Source: Ashinkailepas kermadecensis (Eukaryota > Arthropoda > Thecostraca > Neolepadidae). Taken from it: a stretch of 64,000 nt of DNA. Positions 1-12,100 of the stretch are shown piece after piece. The notes beneath the pieces are model-generated. The model was not told the DNA's origin and did no database searches. It worked only from the letters and a program-made list of their open reading frames with translations. The first letter of the stretch is position 1, and every line of letters starts with the position of its first letter. The translations under genes were made by a program, and so were the position numbers. Location: assembly GCA_034440615.1 (NCBI GenBank), contig JAOTOM010004300.1, forward strand, positions 1 through 64,000, written 5' to 3'.

Positions 1-3000
1 TACCCATTCTTTTTATGCATTGAAAATTTTCAGACAATTATTTTTCTTTAAAAAAAATTGCAAATTAAAACTTAGCCTAATATAGCCTAATCTAACCTAG
101 CCTGATGTTTCTTTTTTTCTCTCTTAGATTTCCAATTTTTTCTAACTAAAAACTTTGCCTAACATATATAGCCTGATCTGTATCTTAAGATTTTTTCTTT
201 TATATTTCCAATTTCTTCTAACTTTTTTTTCTTTCCAACCAATAACAAACCAAACTGAACCTTTTTGTTTGCTTCATGGAGGTACAATATGTCTAAAACA
301 TTTATCATGGATACCTTAGACTGTAATAATTATAAATCTTGGTGTATTTTAAATTTCTGGGGTGGAATCCAGCAATCTTTTATACTGAAAGTAGGTTTAT
401 ATGGCTATGCTGCTTGGAAGTTGGAATATATTTGAACCATATAGGCACAATAGTGGATAAGTTTGTATTTTAGTTTGGATTCCACATTTTCAAAAATTAT
501 GGTGATAACATGTTTCTTAGCATGATTAAGATGATGTAGCCACTCATTTCCTGTACAAGTCATGCTTTTCAGTTGGCAACCAACCACTGCATCATCCTTC
601 TTTGATGATAGGAAGCAGTTTGGGTAATATACGGAAGCTCCTAGGCAAGAGGCACAGCCATGGGGGGCCTGCCCAATACTGGAAATACTGGGCACTTCTG
701 GATGTATATTTTAGATAGCAAGAGTAGTTGCATAGTACATACTTGCACACTGCCACCTGGCTGGCCTGGTGGCTCACATGGCAGGAAGCTGTGTGGCAAC
801 CTGTCAAGGTTGTTCATTCGACCTTGATGCAACATGCAAGAATGGTTCATTTGTTCACTTGTCCTCTCCAGTGAGTGCATCCAGAATAGCCTTTTATTTC
901 CAATTCTGGGCTTCCCCTTCTCCCCTTGACAACAAAATATATACTAGATAAATATATGATATTTTGACATTTTACCATGCAGAACTTGAAACTTTCTGCT
1001 TGCTCCATGTCCCAGAAGTGGTATCTGTTATTGTATTTTTTTTAGTTGTGCCCCTTTAAGAAAACCTAGCTTTGCCCCTGCTCTAAGTCAATTTTTGGTC
1101 TTAAAATGTATTTATGAAGTGTTCTCTAATTTGATTTGAATGAATTTGATATCCATTTCTTTGGAAAATGAAAACCTTACATTTCCAAGGTATATGCAAT
1201 TCAAATTGACATACTTATATCTCAATGAGCAGTCATTTCATCAAGAAAAGAACATCAAGATCATTCATATAACATTAAAAAGCTACAATGAAGAATTTTT
1301 GCAGTGCAGATCCATGTTATCCTCTCCCTCATCAAAGTGTAGGGAAAATATGTAACAAAAACATTTTGGGTGGATAAATATATAATGAAGAATGACGTGA
1401 AATGACAAAAATACAACCTGACCTGTCCTTACCTAATGTAATTTAGCATAGCCTAACCTTACTTAACCTAACCCAACTTCACAAACCAGTCTGCCTGACC
1501 TAACTTAACCTAATCTAACCTACTGATGCTGGATTGTCCAAAACCTATCAATTGGATCTCTGATAATATTGTTGTGTGCATATGGTAGTTGTGTGTGGTG
1601 GGCTGGCCTGCTGGTAGGCAGAGCCTGGAGTGGTGTGATGAATGTGAGGCCTGCAGAACTGAAACAGGATTGGCTCGAGAGAGGTGGACGAGTGTGGTTC
1701 GTCTTGTGTGGCCAGTCGGTTCTGGAGATTGCTGAGGCAGAATATGATCAGTCATTTGTACTAATCGTTTTTTATAAACGATATCCTAATATTATTGCCA
1801 CCAAAGGTGTCCACATGATCTCCAGCATCAATTCCAAGTGGCATGATTTTAAATAGTGAGTATCTTGCATATGTGTGATTTTTCACAAAAAAATGGTAGA
1901 TGAAGAAGTTGCTAGGTAAGCTTGAACAAGTCCAGTCAATACATTGTTTTCCAATTTTTGTCCAATGGCTTCTATATAATTGCTGGGCTTTGTATAGTTC
2001 AAGCTGGAAGCCTTTGACATCCATAAATGAGATGGTCCTGATTGTGAGTCGTTAGTGTTTTCGTCAACAGAGTCCTTCATTGGGATGCCAACTCCAGTCA
2101 ATGCAGTTGCTGTAGTTGGAATCATATATTCTGCTGTAAGATCACACTAGAAGATGCTGTCTATCCCAACCACAGTAAGATGACACTGCCTGAGCCATGT
2201 AATAATATGGTATAGATTTTGTTGACAAGTAGACAAAATATGTGCATGAAGTAATGCAGAAATATAAAATATAACCGAAGCTAACCTATCAATGTAATAA
2301 ATAGATGGTATCAGCAAGCCTAGCCCGGTAAGCCATATATACTCTTGTAATACCCCACCACAAGAAGTTGTTTTTTCCAACCTCACAAAGATGGCACTGC
2401 CTGGTGTCAGTTTTTCATCAGTGTAGAGTCCAATTTGGTCAAAAGTGGATTGCTGGAAGTGCAGTGCAGAATTCATGTGGATTAAGCTGGAAATTAAACA
2501 TTTGTGTCGGGGAGGAGTGCTTAATATAGTGTTTATCGCATCAGAGAAACATCAGGTATGGATACCTTTTAACATGTCTCGTATCATAAAAATACAAAAA
2601 TACTCAACAGTGTTTGCTGGTCCCACCATTTGTTCATGATGCACTGGGCCACGGAGGATGCCATGTGTCAGTCTATAAGGTATGGCAATCTTGACAGGGT
2701 GTAATCTTGTGCATGCACAGGGTACAGTAGCTGTACACCAAGAGGCATGGCTGGTGCACTCTACGTGTGCAGTGTATGTAACAGTCACACTTGTGTACAC
2801 TGATAGCACTGCTAGTAACCAATAAACATCGCGCTAAATGTGAAGAATATTGAACAAGGGTTTCCGTGCACATTTACAAATTTCCTCTCCTCCTTGGTAG
2901 AACCCTTGAATTAGGAATATAAGCATGCAAAGCAATGAAAACACTGTTTACAGGTGTATAATCTGGTGTAAAGTTGGCCAGCGTGATGCAGCTGTGGTGA

Positions 3001-3058
3001 CAATGTAATTTGCCTGTGTCAGTTGTTTCTGATCGATCTAATTTGTATCGGTTTTGCA
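1..3058. other. AT-rich sequence upstream of the MIC27 first coding exon; no gene recognised
   Basis: No convincing coding exon is seen. Bases 1-330 and about 1000-1530 contain degenerate runs of the form cctaacctaacc and a motif near 268 (gcttcatggaggtacaata) that recurs at about 31138, 31283 and, more loosely, near 62270 and 62940, so part of this stretch belongs to an AT-rich dispersed repeat family. An upstream non-coding or signal-encoding exon of the MIC27 gene could lie here but I could not find one. Confidence 0.5.
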
Positions 3059-3082
3059 GGCTGGAATTGAGAACCAACTAGC

Positions 3083-3183
3083 ATGTTTACGGTCAGAGCC
3101 AAGCCGAAGTCTGGGAGTGATCTGGTGACGCTAGTTCGCCCTTCTGAGCTGCCAGTATATGACGAACCATCAGCATCTGATAG
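3083..3183 (+). CDS. MIC27 coding exon 1
   Basis: Encodes residues 1-34 with the motif LVRPSELPVYDEP. Ends GATAG|gtatgt (phase 2). The upstream acceptor is ttttgcag ending at 3059, after which an in-frame TGA at 3068 precedes the ATG. An alternative acceptor (actag, ending 3080) directly before the ATG would allow a further upstream coding exon carrying the mitochondrial leader. Confidence 0.8.
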
Positions 3184-6100
3184 GTATGTGGTCACAAGTG
3201 AAGGTGAAGCCCGAGCAATTCTGCTGATGCACATGGTGAAAAATATAATTTTTAGTGCTTCACCTAATTCAACAATTAAGCTATTTAACTTTTCTGATAT
3301 GTTTATTTATAGTATTTCAAGTCATGCCTTCCTGAAGTGGAATTATACCCACTATTTTGATGTATGTGCTCTCTTATGCTTATTTATTATATGCCTGCAC
3401 ATAACACCTTTTGCAGATTGCCAATGAGCACCAGCTATGAAAGTGTGTATGTGTTTAAGAAAATTTGTATGGTGCAGATGAGGGGGGGGAATTATCTGGC
3501 CCCATGTTCTCTTTTGCTCTTATTTGTATGAGCTTTTTATGAGCACTATTACTTCGCGGGTAGCTTCCGTGTATCGAAAATATGGGATTATAGCTCCTTC
3601 CCTGCATCTGTGTCCATACATGGCTGAATTTGCATCTCAACTTCCTGGGGTTGCAGAACAAACGTTTTTTTGGACCAATGAAGAGTTCCGCATGTTTGTC
3701 GCAAACCTTCCGCGTTTTTAATGGGACGTCATTTTACAAATTTCATAGGACAATTTGTATGGATGTTGTGGAATATCCAAGTGCTTAGACAGAGTCTTGT
3801 CTTCTTGAACAATTATGCATCAGTGTGTTACTAGTTACTCATTACAGGGAGCTAGTCAAATCTAAACAAAAGCCAAATACCGAGCTATTGTCCTTGGCGA
3901 TTCTTATAAATAGTATTAACTCTGGGTTAGTTCATCACCAAGCTTCATTTTTCTTCAGCCTGTGGGAGAACCAGGAGACGATAATTTTATCGGTATCATA
4001 TGGGGTCTGTTCCCGTGGCTCCACTAACCTCCACAAACCTCCACTGGTCGTTCCCGTCGCAAATCCGGTGGATATTTTTCCTCCACGAACCTCCACCAGT
4101 GGAGCAAAAGCTCCACCAGCCCAGAAGCAGGGGGTCTGTTCCCGTGGCTCCACCAGAAGGAACTCAGTGGAGCCTAGTTGAGGCTAGTTGAGACTGGCCC
4201 ACGGGAACGACCGGTGGAGCTTGGTGGAGAAATCAGCTGACAGCGGTGTGAATTCCGCGACAAAAAGGAAGCATTTGGCGCTGTATCATAAATCGGCCAA
4301 ATTGCCTTTCAAATGTTTGTCCAGATGATCGCACAATGTACATAGTATGCCTTGTTTTGCAAAGTCCCAAATTTGTCTTTATTTGTAGCTATGTATGTGT
4401 CCTCAGAGACTGCGGGGAGCACACGTCCTTTTCGCCTATGGGATGAACCAGGCAATCTCTCTTTCCTCTCGGTTGAGCATCGTCTCCTCCTGTTTTGCGG
4501 TTTGGCCTGCCTTCTTAACGTACAGCATATAATCTCGTGTCTGGACCCGCCGGGCTCTCGGCGCCGAGGCGCTTCTCTACCCGATGCTGACTTTTGCTCA
4601 TCTCAACTTGCCCGACCTCGTCGATCGGGCTCGAGTAGGATTTTAGTCGGCGCCAGGAGAACGGCGGTACTTCTGGGCACGGGAATTGCAGCGGATCCGG
4701 CCGGTAAAGTAACATCTCCCCTTAGGCCGAATGACGTAGATCAAAGGCCTAAAAACATGTTTTGTGGTCTGCATCTGTTACTTCGATTATTGTGCATAAT
4801 TGTAGTTGTAAGTTCATATTTCCTTTGCGAAGGATGATCCTGGTATTCAGTTGATGCATGAAGATGAGATTCATATGATGGAGGACGTTGTTTACGCGCA
4901 AATATATGGCGCAAGTGCGCCGTGATTGAGCTCAACTGAAAAATCACGCTTACGTCCGTCAAACTAGCGACAGGTTCACATTGATATTGATATTCGCCGG
5001 AAGGGCGGACTCTTCCGATTTCCTTCAAAATTCGCAGAGGTAGAACTCCTCGTACTGATCATCATGAGCATAAAAGCTAAGAGGGGCGTTCATAAACAGC
5101 TGATATATTCAAGGTCAAAGGTCAGAGTCCATGAGGTCGAACTCTTCAGATTCACTTCAAAATTGGTTCACAGATAGTACTCGATGCACTGATCATTGTG
5201 AACATAAAAGCTAAGAGGGGCGTTCATAAACAGCTGAGATATTCAAGGTCAAAGGTCCGAGTCCATGAGGTCGGACTCTTCAGATTCACTTCAAAATTGG
5301 TCCACAGATAGTGCTCGATGCACTGATCATCATGAGTTAAAAGCTAAAAGCTAGTTCATAAACAGCTGAGCTATTCAAGGTCAAAGGTCAGACTCCATGA
5401 GGTCGGACTCTTCAGATTTCCTTCAAAATTTGCACACCGGTAGAACTCGACGCACTAATCATAATGAGCATAAAAGCTAAGAGGGGCGTTCATAAACAGC
5501 TGAGCTATTCAAGGTCAAAAGTCAGACTCCATGAGGTCGGACTCTTCAGATTCCATTCAAAATTGGTCCACAGATAGTGCTCGATGCACTCATCATCGTG
5601 AGCATAAAAGCTAAGAGGGGCGTTCATAAACAGCTGAGGTATTCAAGGTCAAAACTCAGAGTCCTCGAGGTCGGACTCTTCAGATTCCCTTCAAAGTTGG
5701 TCCACAGATAGTACTAGATGCACTGGTCATCATGAACATAAAAGCTAAGAGGGGCGTTCATAAACAGCTGGATTATTCGGGTCAAAACTTCTTCCCGTGC
5801 GAATATGCAGCAATTATAATACGCACGAAACGAATATCAATCTGTACGACAAGCTAGATTGATATTCGATTCTTACCGGCGGAACATCGTGAAAACGAGC
5901 ATACTGATAGAGCTCGGCACCCTGATTATCAGGAACTCAACCAAGAAGACGTATTACAAAACACTACGGAGATATTCGGGGTCAAAGGTCAAAGGTCATC
6001 GAGATCGGACTCATCTGATTTTCTGCAAAATACGTGTAGTATGATGTCGGGCGTACGTGTTGACCTGGCCGGTTCGACGGCGGAAGGGCGGGGGCCGTCG

Positions 6101-9100
6101 ATCGGCGCCGGTCTGGCGCGCCGTGGTTCCGGCGGCCGACGCGTGGTGTCATGAGTCACGATCACGCGAGGGAACCGGAGCCGGAACCCCTGACTCAGCC
6201 CGAGCTGTGCTGATGGCCCCCGGTCGTGGCCGGGGGCAGTCTGCTTTGGTCTCCCGCAATATACGGTCGGGTTCGGATGGCTCTCAGTTCTTTCTAACGT
6301 TCAACTACAAGCTATTTCGGCCTTTCTGGTTAACGAGCCATGCCGGACCCGGACCCAGTGGAGACTTCTACGGGCGCAGACAGCGTGCGGAGCAGCAGTG
6401 GTGGTGGCCGATTCGACGCCCGCCTGATTCCGGACTTCAGTGGCGGCACCGACGTCGTCGAGTGGTGGACTCGTGCTGAGGTCCTGTGCCGGCACCACAA
6501 CGTCGACCTGGCCGCCATCGTACCTGCGCGGCTGTCTGGAGGTGCCTTCGCTGTGTGGCTGCGGATGCCGGAGGTGGAGCGGCGGTCGACGCGAGCCGTG
6601 CGCGACGCATTGTACGACGCGTTCGCGATGGACCAGCTGGCGGCGTACGATGTGTACGCCCAGCGTCGCTTGCAGCCAGGGGAGTCGGCCGACGTGTACT
6701 TGGCCGACCTCCAGCGGCTCGCTGAGCTCTACGGCGGCGTACCTGAGGCAGCCCTGATGTGCGCCTTCATCGCCGGCCTGCCGCCCTCGGTGCGCACGAC
6801 CATCCGCGCCGGGACACGCGCGGAGGCCCTCGCGCTGCCAAGTATCCTGGCGCGCGTGCGCGCCGTGCTGAGTGATGCGCGGGCCGGTGGTGCGTCTCCA
6901 TCGGCGGAAGGGTCGACGGCGGCGGCAGCAGCTCGACGAGGTGACGGCCAGCCACGCCCGCGCCCGCGCGTTCGCTGTTGGACGTGCGGCGCTGTAGGGC
7001 ACCTGGCGGCGGCGTGCCCGTGGCGTGGCGGACCGGTGTCGTCGGGAAACGATGCCGGGGGCGCGCCAGCGCGAGCGCCGTCTCCTGTGGCGTAAGCGCA
7101 CTGCCGGTGGTCCAGATGCGCGTGAACGGGTTATGGCGGCACGCTCTAGTGGATACCGGCTGTACGGACGTACTGGTAAGCCGGGAGTGCTGTACAGGGC
7201 GGTGCGATACGGCGCGTCGGGCGCAGCTGCGCACGGTGAATGGCGGCATGCTGCAGTGTGTCGGAACGGCGGCGGTGACAATAGAGTATGGGGGCAAGCG
7301 AGTCACGTTCGACGCCCTGGTGGTCCCGGGCAAGCCGTTGGGGGTGGACGTGGTCTGCGGCATGTCGGGCGTGGTGGCACTGGGCGGCGTAACGGTACGG
7401 GCCGGCGGTGTCACGCTGTGTACGGACGGTGGGTCCGTGGCGACCGGGAACGGGTTGGGTGCTGGATCGCTGGCGGACGGGCCGCGTGGCACGGGTTCCC
7501 AGGTGGCAGGTGGGGCGGATGCTGGAGCGCTGGCGGACGGGCCGCGTGGCACCGCCGAGGACATGCGGGTCGACGCGGCGGATTTTGTGGCGCGTTTCGA
7601 CGCGCGGCCGCGGAGGTGGACCGTCGCCTGGAAGTGGGCCGGCGACGGGGCGGGTCCCGAGCGTCTCACGAACCGGGTCGCCCAGTACTCGGTGCCGACG
7701 GTGGCCCGAGCAGCATACGAGGCCGAGCTGGATCTCTGGATCCGGGAGGGATGGCTCGTGCCGTACGACGTAACGGTGGATGGCCCGGCGCGCAGTTTGA
7801 TTCCGCTGATGGCGGTGCAGCAGCCGCACCAGCATAAGGTACGCCCTGTGCTGGACTACCGGGAGTTGAATACGTACATCGCAGCTCACACTGCCGACGC
7901 GGACGTTTGTTGTGCCCAGCTTCGTCGCTGGAGACGGCACGGCGACCGTGTCGCAGTTGTGGACCTGCGTAAGGCGTACTTGCAACTCCTGGTTGAGCGG
8001 CGGCTGTGGCCGTACCAGACAGTGGAGTTCCGCGGGCGACGGTACGGTCTGACACGGGTCGGTTTTGGGTTGAACATCGCCCCACTGATGATGAAAGCCG
8101 TCGTGCAGGCCGTACTGCGCCGTGACGCGGACATGGTGCGCGGGGTTCTACCGTACGTCGACGATCTGCTCGTGGACGAGTCGGTGGTGAGTGCTGAGCG
8201 TGTGGTCGAGCACTTCTCGCAGTACGGGCTGGAGTGCAAGCCGCCTGTACGGGTGCGGGATGGGGCGCGCCTGCTCGGCCTGCGAGTAAGTGCTGGTGAG
8301 ACGGGCGACGGGGACCTGCGGTGGAGGCGAGACGGTGCGCCTGCGGCGCCGCCAGCCGTGCTGACGCGACGTGCCGTCTTCGCCTGGTGCGGACAGATGG
8401 TGTCCCACGTACCTGTGGCAGGGTGGTTGCGACCGGCGGCCGCGTGGCTCAAGCGTCGGGCGAAAACCTTATCTGTGGGCTGGGACGACCAGATCACTGA
8501 TGAGACGTTTGCCGGCCAGGTGAGCCAGGTGGCCGAGCGACTGCGTACGGCAGACCCGGCGCGCGGCACATGGTGTGTAGCAGACGGCCCGATGACGGGC
8601 TGGACCGACGCCAGCTCCTTGGCCACGGGTGTGGTCTTGGCTGACGCCGGGACGGGTGCCGTCATCGAGGACGCCTGCTGGCTACGCCCCGAGTCGCAGG
8701 CGGCCACTCACATTAACATGTCGAAGCTGGACGCGGCGCTAAGCGGCATCAACCTGGCGATCGCGTGGGGAGTCACGACGATTGATCTTCGTACGGACTC
8801 TGCCACCGTTCGCAAATGGCTGGATGACGCTTTGAGCGGCCGTACCCGGCTCCGTACAAAGGCGCACGGGGAGATGTTGATTCGCCGGCGTGTCGACGTG
8901 ATTCGTCAGCTCGTGGACGAGTTCCGACTGACGATGAGCGTGCGACTGGTTCGCTCTGCGGACAACCCGGCGGATGAACTGACCCGTGTGCCTCGTGAGT
9001 GGCTGCGCGCAGTCGCTACGGGCAACGAGGGAGAAGACCTGGGGGTGGCGGCGCCGGCGCGGGTGGTTGACGCAAGGGAGTCGGCCGACCCGGCGCAGAT

Positions 9101-12100
9101 TCGCGCCGTGCACCACAGCGTGGGCCACCCGGGGGTCAGGCGGACCCTGTGGCACGCCAGGCGGACGTGCGAGGGTCGGGTGAGCCGCGCTGTGGTGCGT
9201 GAGGTGGTCACGACGTGCGACGTGTGCCAGTCAATTGACCCGGCGCCTGTACGGTGGCGACACGGTCACCTGCAGGTGCCGCGGTGTTGGCATCGCCTGG
9301 CAATTGACGTGACACACGTGCGCCGCGTGGCGTACCTCACGGTCATCGATTGCGGGCCGTCGCGTTATGCCGTGTGGCAGCGACTGAGCGCGGAGACGAC
9401 GGATCGGGTTGTAGACGCGCTCGCGTCGCTGTTCTTACGGTTCGGAGCACCTGAGGAGGTGCTCGCGGACAACGCGACGGCGTTCCACGCGCGGCAAATG
9501 GCCGCGTTCATGGCGCGCTGGCAGGTGGGGCTGCGGTTCCGTGGCGCGTACGAGGCAGGCGGCAATGGTATCGTCGAGCGACACCACCGAACGGTAAAGG
9601 TGATGGTGGCGCGGCAGGGCTGTCCTGTGCAGGTAGCCGTACACCGCTACAACACGACGCCCAGCGACACGGCCGTCCCGTCATCTGCACCGCTGACCTG
9701 CCTCATGCGCGAGCCGGGCCACGACCTGCCAGTCGACATGACGTGCGTGCCGGATGGACCGGTACCGGCCCCGCGGTTGCGTGCGGGTACGCTGCGCCAG
9801 GGCGAGCCGGTCTGGATTCGCCGCCGTGGAATAACACCGTGTATGGACGTGTCGCGGCCAGGTGTCGTCACCCGCGTCTTGGAGCCGCCGCTGGTGGAAG
9901 TGGACGGTATACCCTGGCACACCCGGAACGTGCGGCGCCGGTACCCGAGGCAGCAGACGGCAGAAGACGGTTCTGATGCGGAGGCGACGGAAGAGGAGGC
10001 GCCCTTGGCCGAGCCGGCAGGTGTGCTGCCCCCGACGCCGATGCCGCGGCGACGAACCGTGCCGCCCGTGCCTGACGGGTCACCTGAGCAGATGACGTCA
10101 AACCGGGTGGTGCCAGAGGTGTGGTCGCCGGGGCCGCTGGCTGTACCGGCGCATGAGTCCACAGCGGTGACTTTTTCGGACCTAGACGCGACGACGGGTG
10201 GCGACTCTGATGGCGATTTTGTGCCGGACGAAACGGTGTCGTCCGACGATGAGTGTTGGCGTGGCGCGCCACGGCGGAGTGAGCGTTTGGCGGCCGGGCA
10301 GTACGAACGGCCTGGCGACCATGTGTAATGGGTTGTGTGGCTGCGTATGTTCTGAGTGTTTGATTGCCTTAAAATCAGGGGGTGGTGTAGTATGATGTCG
10401 GGCGTACGTGTTGACCTGGCCGGTTCGACGGCGGAAGGGCGGGGGCCGTCGATCGGCGCCGGTCTGGCGCGCCGTGGTTCCGGCGGCCGACGCGTGGTGT
10501 CATGAGTCACGATCACGCGAGGGAACCGGAGCCGGAACCCCTGACTCAGCCCGAGCTGTGCTGATGGCCCCCGGTCGTGGCCGGGGGCAGTCTGCTTTGG
10601 TCTCCCGCAATATACGGTCGGGTTCGGATGGCTCTCAGTTCTTTCTAACGTTCAACTACAATACGTACACTCGATGCACTGATCATCAAGAGCATAAAAG
10701 CTAAGAGGGGCGTTCATAAACAGCTGAGATATGCAAGGTGAAAAGTCAGAGTCCTCGAGGTCGGACTCTTCACATTCTCTTCAAAACTGGTCCACCGATA
10801 GTACTCGATGCACTGATCATCATGTGCATAACAGCTAAGAGGGGCGTTCATAAACAGGTGAGATATTCAAGGTCAAAGGTCAGACACCATGAGGTCGGAC
10901 TCTTCAGATTCCATTCAAAATTGGTCCACAGATAGTGCTCGATGCACTGATCATCATGATAATTAAAGCTAAGAGGGGCGTTCATAAACAGCTGAGCTAT
11001 TCAAGGTCAATGGTCAGACTCCATGAAGTCGGACTCTTCAGATTTCATTCAGAATTGGTCCACAGATAGTGCTCGATGCACTGATCATCATGATAATGAA
11101 AGCTAAGAGGGGCGTTCATAAACAGCTGAGCTATTGAAGGTCAAAGGTCAGACTCCATGAGGTCGGACTCTTCAGATTTCATTCAGAATTGGTCCACAGA
11201 TAGTGCTCGATGCACTGATCATCATGATAATAAAAACTAAGAGGGGCGTTCATAAACAGCTGGATTATTCGGGTCAAAACTTCTTCCCGTGCGAATATGC
11301 AGCAATTATAATATGCACGAAACGAATCTGTATTCGTTATGTCAAACTAGTACGTATGTATGTATGTATGTATGTATGCAATACGTCTTGTTGGTTGGGT
11401 TCCTGATAATCAGGGTGCCGAGCTGTATCAGTATGCTCGTTTTCACGATGTTCCGCCGGTAAGAATCGAATATCAATCTAGCTTGACGTACAGATTGATT
11501 GATATTCGTTTTGTGCGTATTATGAGTGCTGCATATTCGCACGGGAAGACGTTTTGACCCGAATAATCCAGCTGTTTATGAACGCCCCTCTTAGATTTTA
11601 TGCTCATGATGATCAGCACATCGAGCAATATCTGTGGAGCAATTGTGAATGGAATCTGAAGAGTCCGACCTCATGGAGTCTGATTTTGACCTTGAATAGC
11701 TCAGCTGTTTATGAATGTCCCTCTTAGCTTTTAACCCATGATGATCAGTGCATCGAGTACTATCTGGGGACCAATTTTCAAGGAAATCTGAAGAGTCCGA
11801 CTACAATGACCACCACTTTTGACCTTGAATATCTCAGCTGTTTATGAACGCCCCTCTTAGCTTTTATGTTCGCGATGATCAGTGCATCGAGTACTATCTG
11901 TGTACCAAATTTGAAGTGAATCTGAAGAGTCCGACCTCATGGACTCTGACCTTTCACCTTGAATATCTCAGCTGTTTATGAACGCCCCTCTTAGCTTTTA
12001 TGCTCATAATGATCAGTGCGTCAAGTACTACCCGTGTACCTATTTTGAAGAAAATCAGAGGAGTCCGATCTCGATGACCTCTGACCTTTGACCCCGAATA

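Larger units (their letters stand above)
6035..10660 (+). mobile_element. Complete LTR retrotransposon, Ty3/Gypsy-type domain order
   Basis: 275-bp LTRs at 6035-6309 and 10386-10660 look identical base for base, and begin TGTAGT and end ACTACA. A 5-bp duplication (atacg) flanks it. Gag and pol are intact frames joined by a -1 frameshift signal. Pol order is protease, reverse transcriptase, RNase H, integrase, as in Ty3/Gypsy elements. It is much richer in GC than the element it sits in. Identical LTRs indicate a recent insertion. There is no env-like frame. Confidence 0.92.

Noticed and set aside
4352..4837. 161-aa frame in the left end of the TIR element as a transposase
   Set aside because: No DDE or zinc-finger motif, and the inverted counterpart at 12533-13060 does not keep the frame.
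6301..8085. Long minus-strand frames over the retrotransposon (326, 300 and 279 aa)
   Set aside because: Shadows of gag and pol caused by high GC content; no domain.
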